A stretch of DNA of 64,000 bases from an uncultured Alphaproteobacteria bacterium (lineage in GTDB: Bacteria; Pseudomonadota; Alphaproteobacteria; Rs-D84). Made by a program: the position numbers and the translations under genes. The stretch spans positions 4,816 through 68,815 of the forward strand of contig CAKQNS010000005.1 of assembly GCA_934255455.1 (NCBI GenBank), read 5' to 3'. The notes below the pieces were generated by a model. That model did no database searches. It had not been told where the DNA came from and saw only the letters and a program-made list of their open reading frames with translations. Below, piece by piece: positions 17,514 through 26,961 of the stretch (its first letter is position 1; each line of letters begins with the position of its first letter).

Positions 17514-18035
17514 ATGAATTACCCATATATGCCAAAATCCACTGCACTTTGGTTGATTGAAAACACTGCATTGACATTTGAACAAATCGCTGATTTCTGC
17601 GGCTTGCATGAATTAGAGGTTAAAAACATTGCCGATGCCGAAACATATAAAATTCAGGGTTTGAACCCAATTCTGAACGGTCAATTGACACGCGAAGATA
17701 TTGAACGGTGCGAGGCCGACCCGTCGGCACGTCTGACATTGCGCGAAGAAATCGTCATTGCGCAACAGGCCCAGAACAAGAAAGGTGTTGGTTATACACC
17801 AAAACTGCATCGCCAAAATCGTTTGGGCGGTATTTTGTGGATTATCAAAAACTATCCTGAATTATCCGATGGTCAAATTGCCCGCCTGATGCGCAGCACC
17901 AACCCGACGGTTGCATCAATCCGCAACAAAACCCACAAATCTTATTCTTTGATTCAGATTCAAAGCCCGATTGTATTGGGTTTGGTGTCGGAATCTGCGG
18001 TGCACGATGCATTGGCCAAAGTAAAGAAAAAATAA
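17514..18035 (+). CDS. DUF1013 (TrcR-type) transcription regulator
   Basis: A 173-residue protein of the DUF1013 family, restricted to alphaproteobacteria. Typical segments are [53 protein letters not shown] and [50 protein letters not shown], the last with two helix-turn-helix-like elements. I recall members being described as essential RNA-polymerase-associated regulators named TrcR; the name is from memory. Its place 40 nt upstream of rpoD, on the same strand, fits a link with the transcription machinery. Confidence 0.85.
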   Translation: MNYPYMPKSTALWLIENTALTFEQIADFCGLHELEVKNIADAETYKIQGLNPILNGQLTREDIERCEADPSARLTLREEIVIAQQAQNKKGVGYTPKLHRQNRLGGILWIIKNYPELSDGQIARLMRSTNPTVASIRNKTHKSYSLIQIQSPIVLGLVSESAVHDALAKVKKK

Positions 18036-18075
18036 GATAAAATCGGAAACACAATATAATTCGAAGGGGCGGTTT

Positions 18076-20160
18076 ATGGCCAAAAAATTGGATGACGCAA
18101 CGAAACTGTTAATTGAATCGTTGCCGGAAAATTTGCAGAAACTTGCAACATCTGCGGTCGAGGTGGGATACTTATCCCAAATGGATTTTAATGCCGCAAC
18201 CGAAGCGGACGAGGTTCCCGCCGAAGAGCAAGAAGAGGTCTTGGATTTCTTTCAGCAAGATTTGGGATTGGAAATTCTGGAAACCGACAATTATTCCCAA
18301 GATTTGGAAAAGTATTACGAGGATGATTCCGACGAACCGCGTGATAAAACCCGCAATTTATTGAATGCCGATGCCGAACAGGTCGATGTAAACGACGACG
18401 ATTACGAACACTATGCCAAACAATTGGAACGCAGCCAGACGGGTAATCTGGTGCTGGGCGTCCAGGATTCGGTACAGTCGTATTTGAAACAAATCGGCAC
18501 TGTTCAATTGTTGACCGCCGCAGGCGAGGTTGCCATTGCCCAACGCATCGAGGCCGCCACCCGTCTGATGGTTTATGGCCTGTGCGAAAGCCCAATGACA
18601 ATTCAGGCGATGCTTGATTGGTACCAACAATTGTTGAACGAGGATATTCGCCTGCGTTATATTTTGAATTTGGAAGTGATGTATTCATCTGAATCCGAAC
18701 AGAAATCATTGGCCGCATTGTCCGAGGCATTGAAATCCAAGGGCGTTGAACATGTCGATGAATTGGATGACGACGAATTGGATGATTTGGAAGAATCCAC
18801 CACCGACGACGAAGATGATGACGACGACGAGGACGATGATGACGACGATGGCATCAAAAAAGAAGATTCTCCGCGTGGTACATCTGGCGTGCCAATCCCA
18901 GTAATGGAAGAGGCGTTGATGCCAATGGTGACCGAACTGTTCACCAAGATTAAACGCATATTTAACAGTATGCAGAAATTGCAGACCAAACGTTTGGAAA
19001 ACTTGCAAACATCATCAAAACCGGACGAAGCATTGGAAAAGAAATATGCCAAAATGCGTCTGGAACTGTTCGAAAATGTCAGCAAAATCCGCCTGAACGA
19101 CGACCGTATTGCAGAAATTCTGGAACATTTGACACAACGCGACCAATTGCTGATGGGGCTCGAGGGTAAATTGTTGCGTCTGGCACTGGCGAACAAGATT
19201 AAACGCGAAGATTTTTTGGCCGAATATACCGGAAATGAATTAAACCGCAACTGGGTTAAAAAGTTGATGAAACATAAAAACCCGGCGTGGGTGAACTTTG
19301 CGAAAAAGCACGAAAAAGATATTTTGAAAATCCAAGACGACATCACCGCCATTGCGCGTGAAACCGGCCAACCAACCGCCGAATATAAAAAGGTTGTTGA
19401 ATTGGTTCGCCGTGGCCAGACCGAGGCCGCCCGCGCTAAACGCGAAATGATAGAGGCGAACCTGCGTCTGGTTATCAAATTTGCGAAAAAATCCAGCAAC
19501 CGCGGTTTGGGGTTGGATTTCTCGGACCTGGTCCAGGATGGAAACATTGGATTGATGAAGGCGGTTGATAAATTTGATTATCGTTTGGGGAATAAATTTT
19601 CCACATACGCGACAAACTGGATTCAACAGGGCATATCGCGCAGCATTGCCGACCAGGCACGCACGATTCGTATTCCTGTGCACATGATTGACAACATTCA
19701 TAAAATCCAGCGTGCGTCGCGTCAATTTATGCACAAATATGGTCGCCAGCCAACCGCCGAAGAATTGTCCAAGATTATTTACCTGCCGGTGGACAAGATT
19801 CACAAGGCGATGAAGGTAAATCTGAAACCAATTTCACTCGAGGCGCCCGTTGGAACCGAGGACGACAGCAGCCGTATTGAAATCATCGCGGACGAAACGG
19901 CGAAAAATCCGTTTGTGTCGGCCGCCCAGAAAAACCTGCGTAAAATCGTCACGCAAATTCTGTCGGAATTGGATCCCAAGGAAGAAACCGTTTTGCGCCA
20001 GCGTTTCGGGATGAGCACCAACAAAACCAGCACACTGGAAGAGGTCGGTGAATACATCGGCGTCACCCGTGAACGCATCCGCCAGATTGAACAAAAGGCG
20101 TTGATGAAACTGAAACACCCAACGCGCGCGCGAAAATTACGCAGTTTCTTGGAAGACTGA
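18076..20160 (+). CDS. rpoD: RNA polymerase sigma factor RpoD
   Basis: Primary sigma-70 factor. The 694-residue protein has region 1.1 at the N-terminus, region 1.2 ([28 protein letters not shown]), a long non-conserved region, then regions 2-4: [74 protein letters not shown] and [28 protein letters not shown]. An extremely acidic run of Asp/Glu (about residues 227-262) interrupts the non-conserved region. GAAGGGGCGG precedes the ATG and a terminator follows directly. Confidence 0.97.
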   Translation: MAKKLDDATKLLIESLPENLQKLATSAVEVGYLSQMDFNAATEADEVPAEEQEEVLDFFQQDLGLEILETDNYSQDLEKYYEDDSDEPRDKTRNLLNADAEQVDVNDDDYEHYAKQLERSQTGNLVLGVQDSVQSYLKQIGTVQLLTAAGEVAIAQRIEAATRLMVYGLCESPMTIQAMLDWYQQLLNEDIRLRYILNLEVMYSSESEQKSLAALSEALKSKGVEHVDELDDDELDDLEESTTDDEDDDDDEDDDDDDGIKKEDSPRGTSGVPIPVMEEALMPMVTELFTKIKRIFNSMQKLQTKRLENLQTSSKPDEALEKKYAKMRLELFENVSKIRLNDDRIAEILEHLTQRDQLLMGLEGKLLRLALANKIKREDFLAEYTGNELNRNWVKKLMKHKNPAWVNFAKKHEKDILKIQDDITAIARETGQPTAEYKKVVELVRRGQTEAARAKREMIEANLRLVIKFAKKSSNRGLGLDFSDLVQDGNIGLMKAVDKFDYRLGNKFSTYATNWIQQGISRSIADQARTIRIPVHMIDNIHKIQRASRQFMHKYGRQPTAEELSKIIYLPVDKIHKAMKVNLKPISLEAPVGTEDDSSRIEIIADETAKNPFVSAAQKNLRKIVTQILSELDPKEETVLRQRFGMSTNKTSTLEEVGEYIGVTRERIRQIEQKALMKLKHPTRARKLRSFLED

Positions 20161-20166
20161 TATTTT

Positions 20167-20194
20167 CCCCGCCGGCGTCGGTGGGGTATTTTTT
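20167..20194 (+). terminator. Terminator of rpoD
   Basis: Stem CCCCGCCG/CGGTGGGG with loop GCGT, followed by a T-rich run. Confidence 0.88.
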
Positions 20195-20211
20195 ACAAAG
20201 GGGATAAATAT

Positions 20212-20874
20212 ATGAGACGAACTCTTTTAATATGCACCGGCCCATCGGGCAGCGGTAAATCGCATTTTATTAAAAATATCTTGCCCGATGGATTGTTCTA
20301 TAACCTGAAATCGGCAACCACACGCCCCATGCGTGATGGCGAGGTTGACGGTCGCGAATACTATTTCCGTGATGAATCATATTTTGACCACACCCCAATG
20401 GCAACGCATCTGTGGGTAAATGAACAGTTTTGGCAACCAGGCCAGCCAAAATGGTTGTATGGTGTTCCAGAAAGCGAGGTTGCAAAACATCGCGGCCAAC
20501 ACCTGGTATACGATGTGATTCAACCACGATATGCGCGCCAATTGATAGATTGGTTTAATGCAAATGGTTTGGGGTGGGATTACGATTATCGTGTGGCGTA
20601 TTTCTTGCCGCCGGTAAACAATATGGAAATGGCCCACGCGCGTGCAAATATGCCAAATGATACGGATGTACGCCGCACGAACACATGCCTGCCTGCGGAC
20701 TTTATGAACGCCGATTTGGGCATAGATTATATATTGCAACCAACCAACGGCAATATACCCGTTGCAATGCGCGGGTTTATATCGGCGCTGGCGGTGCGTG
20801 CGGGTGTTCCGTTTGAAAAAATCAAACACATTTTCCCGACCCGGGAATTTTTGGCCGCCGTCAATACACGATAA
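20212..20874 (+). CDS. Guanylate-kinase-like nucleotide kinase
   Basis: A 220-residue P-loop protein. GPSGSGKSHF (about 10-19) and SATTRPMRDGEVDGREYYF (about 35-53) match the P-loop and GMP-binding segments of guanylate kinase. After that it diverges: the later part (LPPVNNMEMAHARANMPNDTDVRRTN) only loosely recalls the LID and the Arg residues of true GMK, and the C-terminus is longer. It may be a divergent GMK or a paralogue with another substrate; no second gmk is in the window to compare. AAAGGGGA precedes the ATG. Confidence 0.7.
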   Translation: MRRTLLICTGPSGSGKSHFIKNILPDGLFYNLKSATTRPMRDGEVDGREYYFRDESYFDHTPMATHLWVNEQFWQPGQPKWLYGVPESEVAKHRGQHLVYDVIQPRYARQLIDWFNANGLGWDYDYRVAYFLPPVNNMEMAHARANMPNDTDVRRTNTCLPADFMNADLGIDYILQPTNGNIPVAMRGFISALAVRAGVPFEKIKHIFPTREFLAAVNTR

Positions 20875-20900
20875 AAAACGCCCCACAGGGGCGGTTTTTA
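20875..20900 (+). terminator. Terminator of the guanylate-kinase-like gene
   Basis: Stem CGCCCC/GGGGCG with loop ACA and five T. Confidence 0.9.
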
Positions 20901-21076
20901 TAGAGAGCAATGAAGTGCGCCATTCGGCGCACTTGTTCTATTTCCGTCGCGGTCTAAATTCCCCTTCGCTGGGCGAAGGGGTGGCCGCGCAGCGGCCGGG
21001 GTAGTGGTATAAAACAAGTGATAGAGTGATAAAGTTTTTTATTCTAACACTCTATCGCTTATTCACTCTCTCGCTC
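20901..21076. repeat. Intergenic palindromic element
   Basis: No gene is visible. The stretch begins with TAGAGAGCAATG and a hairpin (stem AAGTGCGCC, loop ATTC) that recurs at 58988-59009, continues with a double hairpin (CCCCTTCG/CGAAGGGG then GGCCGC/GCGGCC and GGGGTAGTGG), and ends with AGTGATAGAGTGATA-type words facing ACTCTATC. The TAGAGAGCAATG word also occurs in the element at 47673-47832, and the AGTGATAGAGTGATA words occur at 41765-41846. Confidence 0.6.
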
Positions 21077-21083
21077 CATCACT

Positions 21084-22061
21084 CTATTCGTCGCTTCCGT
21101 ACAGGAATTCGCCGGTGCCGGAATTGCCATAAAATTTTTGTTCAATTATGTCCCACATACCGTTTTGCGGTACCGTGTAATCACCAATTTTTAACCCACA
21201 TGGCACTGGTACGAAATGACGCACCAATGTGTCGTCCTCGTATATTTTTACATCGTATACATACATAAAATCATTTGCGGAATATGGATGTACTGCGTAT
21301 CCTCCGTTTTTGGCGGTGTCGCGATAGCCAAATAAAATTAATGAATCTGTTGTGTTGACGGTTATCGTTTGAGCAGATAGATTTGCGGCGATTGTTGCGT
21401 ATTTAAATAATTTGTTTTTTGCATCTAGTACCGTTGTTTGGCGAGTTGTTTTTTGTTGTCTGGTAATAGACAAGCCACGTATCGCCACACAACCAAAATA
21501 ATAATTACATAACCATGGATATAGTACAAAATTTTCGGTGACAGCACCACCAAAATTTACTTCGTATGCTGTTTTTGAGACAGCATTGTAAAAACCAAAT
21601 ATTGCAGGATGTGCACCACTTGGGTGAAACGCGTCATCACTGAACCGTACATCCATTTCTGTGCGCGTGGTTGTAGTTGGTATGTGTTCTGTGTCTATGT
21701 ATTGTGTGCCGGTTGATGCCAGATAAACTTCGCCGTTCACGCCCGTCAATTTACCATCAGATATACCATAATCAATGATGTTGTAATTAACGCTGTGGTC
21801 GGCGGGCAAATCAGAAACGGCATAGTAATCGGTGTCGGCCTGTTGTATGCGCAGGTATTTATCACTGGTTGCGTTCATGGTGGTGGGGCACCGCGTCAGG
21901 TTTCCGTACCACATTTCGTCGCCGATTTTTACATTTAATGCCGGGGTGGTGTTTTTTGTTTCGTATAATTGCATCGTGTCGTCGCCAACATGCAATACGC
22001 GCGCATGCACTGCCGTACAACATACAATCATACCGATAAAGATAATCCAACGCCGCCACAT
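21084..22061 (-). CDS. Secreted surface protein sharing a domain with the giant Cys-rich protein
   Basis: A 325-residue protein starting MWRRWIIFIGMIVCCTAVHA, a Sec signal peptide; AGGAAA precedes the ATG, so the in-frame GTG further upstream is not used. Right after the signal, RVLHVGDDTMQLYETKNTTPALNVKIGDEMWYGNLT closely matches RILHAGNHTIYLRNTKKTTPSLNVDINGTVFYGNMT near the C-terminus of the protein at 59022. The rest looks beta-rich and may be LamG-like (TQYIDTEHIP, FVPVPCGLKIGDYTVPQNGMWDIIEQKFYGNSGTGEF). It is likely exposed on the cell surface. An attenuator-like leader lies upstream. Confidence 0.75.
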   Translation of the reverse strand: MWRRWIIFIGMIVCCTAVHARVLHVGDDTMQLYETKNTTPALNVKIGDEMWYGNLTRCPTTMNATSDKYLRIQQADTDYYAVSDLPADHSVNYNIIDYGISDGKLTGVNGEVYLASTGTQYIDTEHIPTTTTRTEMDVRFSDDAFHPSGAHPAIFGFYNAVSKTAYEVNFGGAVTENFVLYPWLCNYYFGCVAIRGLSITRQQKTTRQTTVLDAKNKLFKYATIAANLSAQTITVNTTDSLILFGYRDTAKNGGYAVHPYSANDFMYVYDVKIYEDDTLVRHFVPVPCGLKIGDYTVPQNGMWDIIEQKFYGNSGTGEFLYGSDE

Positions 22062-22084
22062 ACTGCTATTTCCTGTTCCGCATG

Positions 22085-22260
22085 AAAAAAATACCACCGG
22101 AACGAATTCAGGTGGTTGGAGTTTAAGCACAATATTAGGAATTGCGTTGTTTATTCGGTATATTCACAACACTCCAACCACATAACATGGTTGGAATTTT
22201 ATCGTCTTGGATTGACGCCTAATATGGGTTATCAAGCCCATTGACGGAACACCCGTCAAC
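22085..22260 (-). promoter_or_regulatory. Attenuator-like leader with four competing segments
   Basis: Read on the minus strand: CCAACCA (22188-22194) can pair with TGGTTGG inside GTGGTTGGAGT (22171-22181); that second segment can instead pair with ACTCCAACCACC (22111-22122); and this third segment's ACCACC can pair with GGTGGT (22093-22098), which is followed by seven T (22085-22091). So 1:2, 2:3 and 3:4 pairings exclude one another and 3:4 is a terminator. Two more hairpins (TTGACGG/CCGTCAA at 22241-22259 and TGGG/CCCA) precede. A 25-codon frame starting at 22241 ends in segment 2 and could be a leader peptide. Confidence 0.6.
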
Positions 22261-22298
22261 AGTTATACCATAGCATACGCGTTGCCAAAATACAATGT

Positions 22299-22324
22299 AA
22301 AAAATCCGGCGATTTTGCCGGATT
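22299..22324 (-). terminator. Terminator of the coiled-coil protein gene
   Basis: Stem AATCCGGC/GCCGGATT followed by T on the minus strand, 6 nt after the stop codon at 22330. Confidence 0.9.
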
Positions 22325-22329
22325 CAAAT

Positions 22330-24261
22330 TTAATTGATATGATTTTTCAGTGAAAGATAAATTTGCCCCAAATCGGTTTTTACCAACGCCGCCGATACTT
22401 TGTCGGGCGTGTCGGTATTCTGCGCGCTGGTCATTATTTTATCAAAACTGCGCACGAATTGGGTTGCCTGGGAACGGAACACACTGTCAGATTTCAACAT
22501 GTCGCGAATTTGTTTTTTATCCGCCGCCGCCATCATTTTCGCCAGCCATTTTGAAAATATGGTTTTGTCGCCCGCATGAAATTTTTTCCACACTACATCG
22601 GGAATGTCGGCGCCGGTTGCACGCGTTAAATCCAATGACAATTCGTGCATTTTTTCAAATGCGCGCTCGGCCTGTTTCAGAAAATCAGCCCCACTGACGC
22701 GCGCCATGGTTGCGGCGGCCGGTGCGGTGCCAATTGCGTCCATGGGGGCGGATGCGCGTGCGACCATCATTTGCTTGTTCAATGTCTGCATGGTGTTCAC
22801 GGCCTTGGCATAGTCGGACATTAAATCTATCATTTGCTGACGCGATTGTCCCGCCAAATCTTCCAATTTAACCGCAGATTCCGCAACCGCAGTGGTCGAT
22901 TCGGCAACAGTGTTTTTCATCAAATTGATTTTTTCGTTCAGTGACGCGACAACCTGTTGCAATTTGTCGCCTGCATCGACCGAGCCCTGGGACAAATCGG
23001 GCAGAGCCGAATAATACTTTTCTATCAATTCGGACAGTGGTTGCAATTGCGCGGTTGTTTCCGACGACATTTTTATCAGGCTTTCTGATTGTTTTGACAA
23101 TTGTGTGTGCGCCGTGTTCATTTCTATCAGTGTTTCGCGCACGCTGGTCGCCATAACGCGTACCGATTCCGAGAATTTCCCCGCCGCCGTCTTGGTATTG
23201 TCCAGTGTGGTATTCGCAACGCCAGACACGGTTTTCAATTCCGACACAACATCAGTCGCGAATTCCTTGATTTCGCCATTGAAACGGTTGGTCAATGTGG
23301 CCAATTCGTTTGATATGTTGCGAACAGATGTTTCGGTGCGCGCCGCACTGTCCATCAATGATTCGACTGCGTCGGTCAATTTGCGAACCTGTTTGTCCAG
23401 CGACGATTCCGCCAGGCGCACCTGGCCACCAACAACATTTGCGGTGTTGGTCAATGTATTCATTTGTGCGGTCAGTTGTTTTTTTGTTTGCTTGCTGAAC
23501 GCGTCCATTTTTTCCAAGTGCGAATCCAACAATTTGTCGTTATTGGTCATCAGTGTTTCGTAATCTGTGGCGGCGGTTTTCACATTGGTAAACCCATCGG
23601 CCACCGATGATGACAATTCAGACAATTTTTGTTGCATGTTTTCGGATTGCGCGGCCAGATTTTTCATCTGTTCATCATTTACTGCAAATTCGTTTTTCAA
23701 ATTATTATCCAGTGTTTCACTGGTGGCAATCCACCCATCAATTTGCGATTGTATTGTGCCAATGCGTTCGGTTGTATTGTGTGTCGTCGTATCAATTTTT
23801 GCCAATAATTCATTGACAGTTGTATTAAATTTGTCGGTTGTGTTTTGTACATCAACCCATCCGGCGGATATAACAACATTTTGCAGCCCCAGTACCGTGT
23901 TTTCCAAACGCTGGGACATAACGGCAACTTTCTTGGTTGCATCATCGGCCAATTCAACCAGTTTTTCGTTTTGCACCCCCAGGTTGTTTTTCATTTCCTC
24001 GGCCGTGGCGATTTGTGCATTTAATGTGTCGCGCATGGTTTGAAAACTGGATTCTATTTTTGCAATTTCGCCCGCCAATATGGTTTCCAGCACGCGTGCG
24101 GCATCGGCGACCTGGGCCCGTTGTGGGTTGGTCATCAATTGTAATAACGATTCCATAACGCGTTGACTGCGTCGTGAAACGAAAAATACAACGCCCAGTG
24201 CAATTGCCAATAATCCACCCAAAACACTGCTGATAATTATAATTACTTGTGAAATGTCCAT
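22330..24261 (-). CDS. Membrane-anchored coiled-coil protein
   Basis: A 643-residue protein starting MDISQVIIIISSVLGGLLAIALGVVFFVSRR: one N-terminal transmembrane helix and then about 450 residues of Ala/Glu/Thr/Asn-rich helix with heptad spacing, so a long coiled coil in the cytoplasm. A globular C-terminal domain follows (FLKQAERAFEKMHELSLDLTRATGADIPDVVWKKFHAGDKTIFSKWLAKMM...TDLGQIYLSLKNH), a pattern I associate with conserved alphaproteobacterial membrane proteins of unknown role. GGGGAG before this ATG favours it over an upstream frame start. It resembles chemoreceptor or RmuC-like helical proteins only in composition. Confidence 0.75.
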   Translation of the reverse strand: MDISQVIIIISSVLGGLLAIALGVVFFVSRRSQRVMESLLQLMTNPQRAQVADAARVLETILAGEIAKIESSFQTMRDTLNAQIATAEEMKNNLGVQNEKLVELADDATKKVAVMSQRLENTVLGLQNVVISAGWVDVQNTTDKFNTTVNELLAKIDTTTHNTTERIGTIQSQIDGWIATSETLDNNLKNEFAVNDEQMKNLAAQSENMQQKLSELSSSVADGFTNVKTAATDYETLMTNNDKLLDSHLEKMDAFSKQTKKQLTAQMNTLTNTANVVGGQVRLAESSLDKQVRKLTDAVESLMDSAARTETSVRNISNELATLTNRFNGEIKEFATDVVSELKTVSGVANTTLDNTKTAAGKFSESVRVMATSVRETLIEMNTAHTQLSKQSESLIKMSSETTAQLQPLSELIEKYYSALPDLSQGSVDAGDKLQQVVASLNEKINLMKNTVAESTTAVAESAVKLEDLAGQSRQQMIDLMSDYAKAVNTMQTLNKQMMVARASAPMDAIGTAPAAATMARVSGADFLKQAERAFEKMHELSLDLTRATGADIPDVVWKKFHAGDKTIFSKWLAKMMAAADKKQIRDMLKSDSVFRSQATQFVRSFDKIMTSAQNTDTPDKVSAALVKTDLGQIYLSLKNHIN

Positions 24262-24283
24262 ATCCGCTCCCCTGATAAATTCA

Positions 24284-24313
24284 TTGTTCTTGCAGAACAT
24301 TGAAATTTATACT
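24284..24313 (+). promoter_or_regulatory. Candidate promoter of the addA operon
   Basis: TTGTTC (24284-24289), an 18-nt spacer and TATACT (24308-24313), 29 nt before the ATG at 24343. Confidence 0.45.
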
Positions 24314-24342
24314 AGAATTTACCAAATAAAGCAAGGGTATAA

Positions 24343-26961
24343 ATGACACAAAAAAGCGCTTTGACACCGGCCCAGGATACGGCATCAAACCCAACGGAAA
24401 ATGTATGGGTCCAGGCGAACGCCGGGACCGGCAAGACTTGGGTTTTGGTGCGTCGTTTGTTGCGTATTTTATTTCGCACGGAATCAATCAACACCAGTGG
24501 AATTTTATGTCTGACATACACCAATGCGGGGGCGGGCGAAATGCGCAATCGTATTTTGTCGGCGTTGCGTGAATGGGCAATGAAATCAGACGATGAATTG
24601 GTGGAAATGTTGCACGGAATTGCACTGAACCCTGTGCCAAATGCCGCCGATGTTGCGCACGCGCGCGAAATATTTTTTACATACATTGACAACCCCGACA
24701 TATTGAAAATAAAAACCATTCATGGTTTTTGCGAGGAAATATTACACCGTTTTCCGATAGAGGCGGGCATTTCCCCGTCCTGGTCCCTGGTATTTGATGC
24801 GGCACAACGCGTTTTATTACAAGATGCGTTCCAGCGATTGATAAAATCATCGGGCGATGTGCGTACCAACGATGCGTTTGCATACATAGTCGGGCGTATT
24901 TCCGAAACATCAATGGGCGAATTATTAAAGACGCTAAGCGAGCAATATAAACACTTTTTTGATGTTGAAAATCTTGACAACTATCGCAAATACTTTGTTG
25001 ATACGACGAAACAATTTTTGCAATTGAATGTGCCGATTCAAACCGAAATTGATGCCGACGCATTGCAAAAAATCATCGATTTGACCGAAATTGATATAAA
25101 ATCGACGAAAAAGCCGGCAAAATATATGTTCGATATTGTTAATAAAACAAAACAGTTTATTGACAATACTATTGATTTTGACGAATATAAAACCGCGTAT
25201 TTAACATCGACTGGCACACCACAAAAATCGGTATCAAAAAAGGAATATTTAACAGCCGAACAAAAACGCGTTTATGAACTGAACCAGTATTATGCAAATC
25301 AAACCATATTTAACGACACGGTTGCGTTGTTTGATTTGGCGGCGGCGTTTGCGCGCATATATCGCGATTTGAAACACGAACGAAATTTGTTGGATTTCGA
25401 AGATATGATTTTGTACACGCGGCGGTTGTTTGCCCAGCCCGAAACAATGGGATGGGTGTTGTCGCAATTGAATATTTCGTTGTCGCACATTTTGGTGGAC
25501 GAGGCCCAAGATACCAGCCCCGCCCAGTGGGATATCTTGCGTATGTTGTCGGGTGATTTTTTTGCCGATGGCGATACGGCGGCACATCAACATTCATTGT
25601 TTGTTGTGGGTGATACAAAGCAATCTATATACGGGTTCCAGGGTGCCGATCCAAATGCGTTTGCAACCAGTCGCGCGGAAATTGCCGCACAAATATCCAA
25701 CAATATGCGCACCATACGCGAGGTCCCGTTGGATCAAAGTTTTCGGTCACTGGGCGCAATATTGCGCGCGGTGGATAAATTTTTTGATGATAAAACCGTT
25801 GTTGAAATCAGTGGCTTTGCAAATAATGCACACAAATGTTTTCGTACAGAATCGCCCGGTTTGGTTGAATTGCACAAATTGGTTTCAAAACAGGATGACG
25901 AAACGGATGTTTCGGATTATGTGCGCGCGATTGCCGACAAAATAAAATCGTTGATTGATTCTGGTGAATACGCATCGCGCGACATAATGGTTTTGGTTCA
26001 AAATCGTGTGCCGATGGCGGCGCCATTGGTTGCCGAATTAAAACGACGCAATATCGATGTTGCGGGCAGTGACCGAATTGTTTTGCCTGATTTTCCGGCC
26101 ATTCGTGATTTATTAAATTTGGTCAGATTCTGTTTGAATCCGCGTGATGATTACAGTTTGTGCTGTGTGTTAAAAAGTCCGATTTTCAGATTGAATGAAG
26201 CCGATATTTTTAATATTTGTAAAATTAAAAACGCCGAAAATAAATTGAAAAAATTGGATGACGGCGCAGATGGCGCAACAACTGTTTTTGCGGTATTGGC
26301 AAAAACGCATTCGGATGTTTATACGCGGTTATGTGACATAATTGAATGGTCGCAAAAAATGTCGCCATACACATTTTTTACCACGGTTTTATCGAACGGT
26401 GTGCGGCAAAGTATGATTGCCGCGTTGGGGGCGCAAATTATTGACCCGTTGGAAGAGTTTTTAACAATATGTTTGGCATACGAGCGTACAATGCCGGGCA
26501 CATTGCGTCATTTCTTGAAATGGTTTGTCACCGGCGACAGTGAAATAAAACGCGATATGGATGCGTCCAGTGGTGTGCGTGTGATGACTGTTCATGGCAG
26601 CAAGGGTTTAGATGCGCGTGCGGTGTTTTTGATTGATACGGTGCGAATTCCGAAAAACGAACATATTTTACCGTTGCCGGTACGCACTGGGGCGGTTCCG
26701 TTTCCGGCGCCGTGGCTGTGGACGCCGCGCAGCAACAATGTGTCGGCTGCGTGCGCCGATGTTTCAGATGCGGTGAAAAAAAACAAAATGGCGGAATATT
26801 ATCGGTTGCTGTATGTTGCAATGACACGTGCGCGTGATGCGTTGTTTATATATGGGTTTGAACCGCGCAAAAACGCCCCCGACAACAGTTGGCATACGCA
26901 ATTGTGGCGTGTATTCGCAGGCGACGATAATACCGCAGAAACAATCAGGATTACAGAATGA
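24343..26961 (+). CDS. addA: AddA helicase part (UvrD-type), nuclease domain split off
   Basis: AddA is the helicase-nuclease subunit of the AddAB complex that resects double-strand breaks. The 872-residue protein has the UvrD/Rep superfamily 1 motifs: I ANAGTGKTWV (about 25-34), Ia LTYTNAGAGEM, KTIHGFCEEIL, II LVDEAQDTSPAQWDIL, III VGDTKQSIYGFQGADP, and late motifs TVHGSKGLDARAVFLID and LYVAMTRARDALF. Typical AddA is about 1150-1200 residues and ends with a PD-(D/E)XK nuclease domain. Here the frame ends after the helicase, and the nuclease is in the next ORF, overlapping by ATGA. addB is not in the window. Confidence 0.88.
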   Translation: MTQKSALTPAQDTASNPTENVWVQANAGTGKTWVLVRRLLRILFRTESINTSGILCLTYTNAGAGEMRNRILSALREWAMKSDDELVEMLHGIALNPVPNAADVAHAREIFFTYIDNPDILKIKTIHGFCEEILHRFPIEAGISPSWSLVFDAAQRVLLQDAFQRLIKSSGDVRTNDAFAYIVGRISETSMGELLKTLSEQYKHFFDVENLDNYRKYFVDTTKQFLQLNVPIQTEIDADALQKIIDLTEIDIKSTKKPAKYMFDIVNKTKQFIDNTIDFDEYKTAYLTSTGTPQKSVSKKEYLTAEQKRVYELNQYYANQTIFNDTVALFDLAAAFARIYRDLKHERNLLDFEDMILYTRRLFAQPETMGWVLSQLNISLSHILVDEAQDTSPAQWDILRMLSGDFFADGDTAAHQHSLFVVGDTKQSIYGFQGADPNAFATSRAEIAAQISNNMRTIREVPLDQSFRSLGAILRAVDKFFDDKTVVEISGFANNAHKCFRTESPGLVELHKLVSKQDDETDVSDYVRAIADKIKSLIDSGEYASRDIMVLVQNRVPMAAPLVAELKRRNIDVAGSDRIVLPDFPAIRDLLNLVRFCLNPRDDYSLCCVLKSPIFRLNEADIFNICKIKNAENKLKKLDDGADGATTVFAVLAKTHSDVYTRLCDIIEWSQKMSPYTFFTTVLSNGVRQSMIAALGAQIIDPLEEFLTICLAYERTMPGTLRHFLKWFVTGDSEIKRDMDASSGVRVMTVHGSKGLDARAVFLIDTVRIPKNEHILPLPVRTGAVPFPAPWLWTPRSNNVSAACADVSDAVKKNKMAEYYRLLYVAMTRARDALFIYGFEPRKNAPDNSWHTQLWRVFAGDDNTAETIRITE

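Noticed and set aside
22062..22130. Upstream GTG start for the surface protein at 21084
   Set aside because: It would run through the attenuator and give no signal peptide; the ATG at 22061 has a ribosome site and a clear signal peptide.
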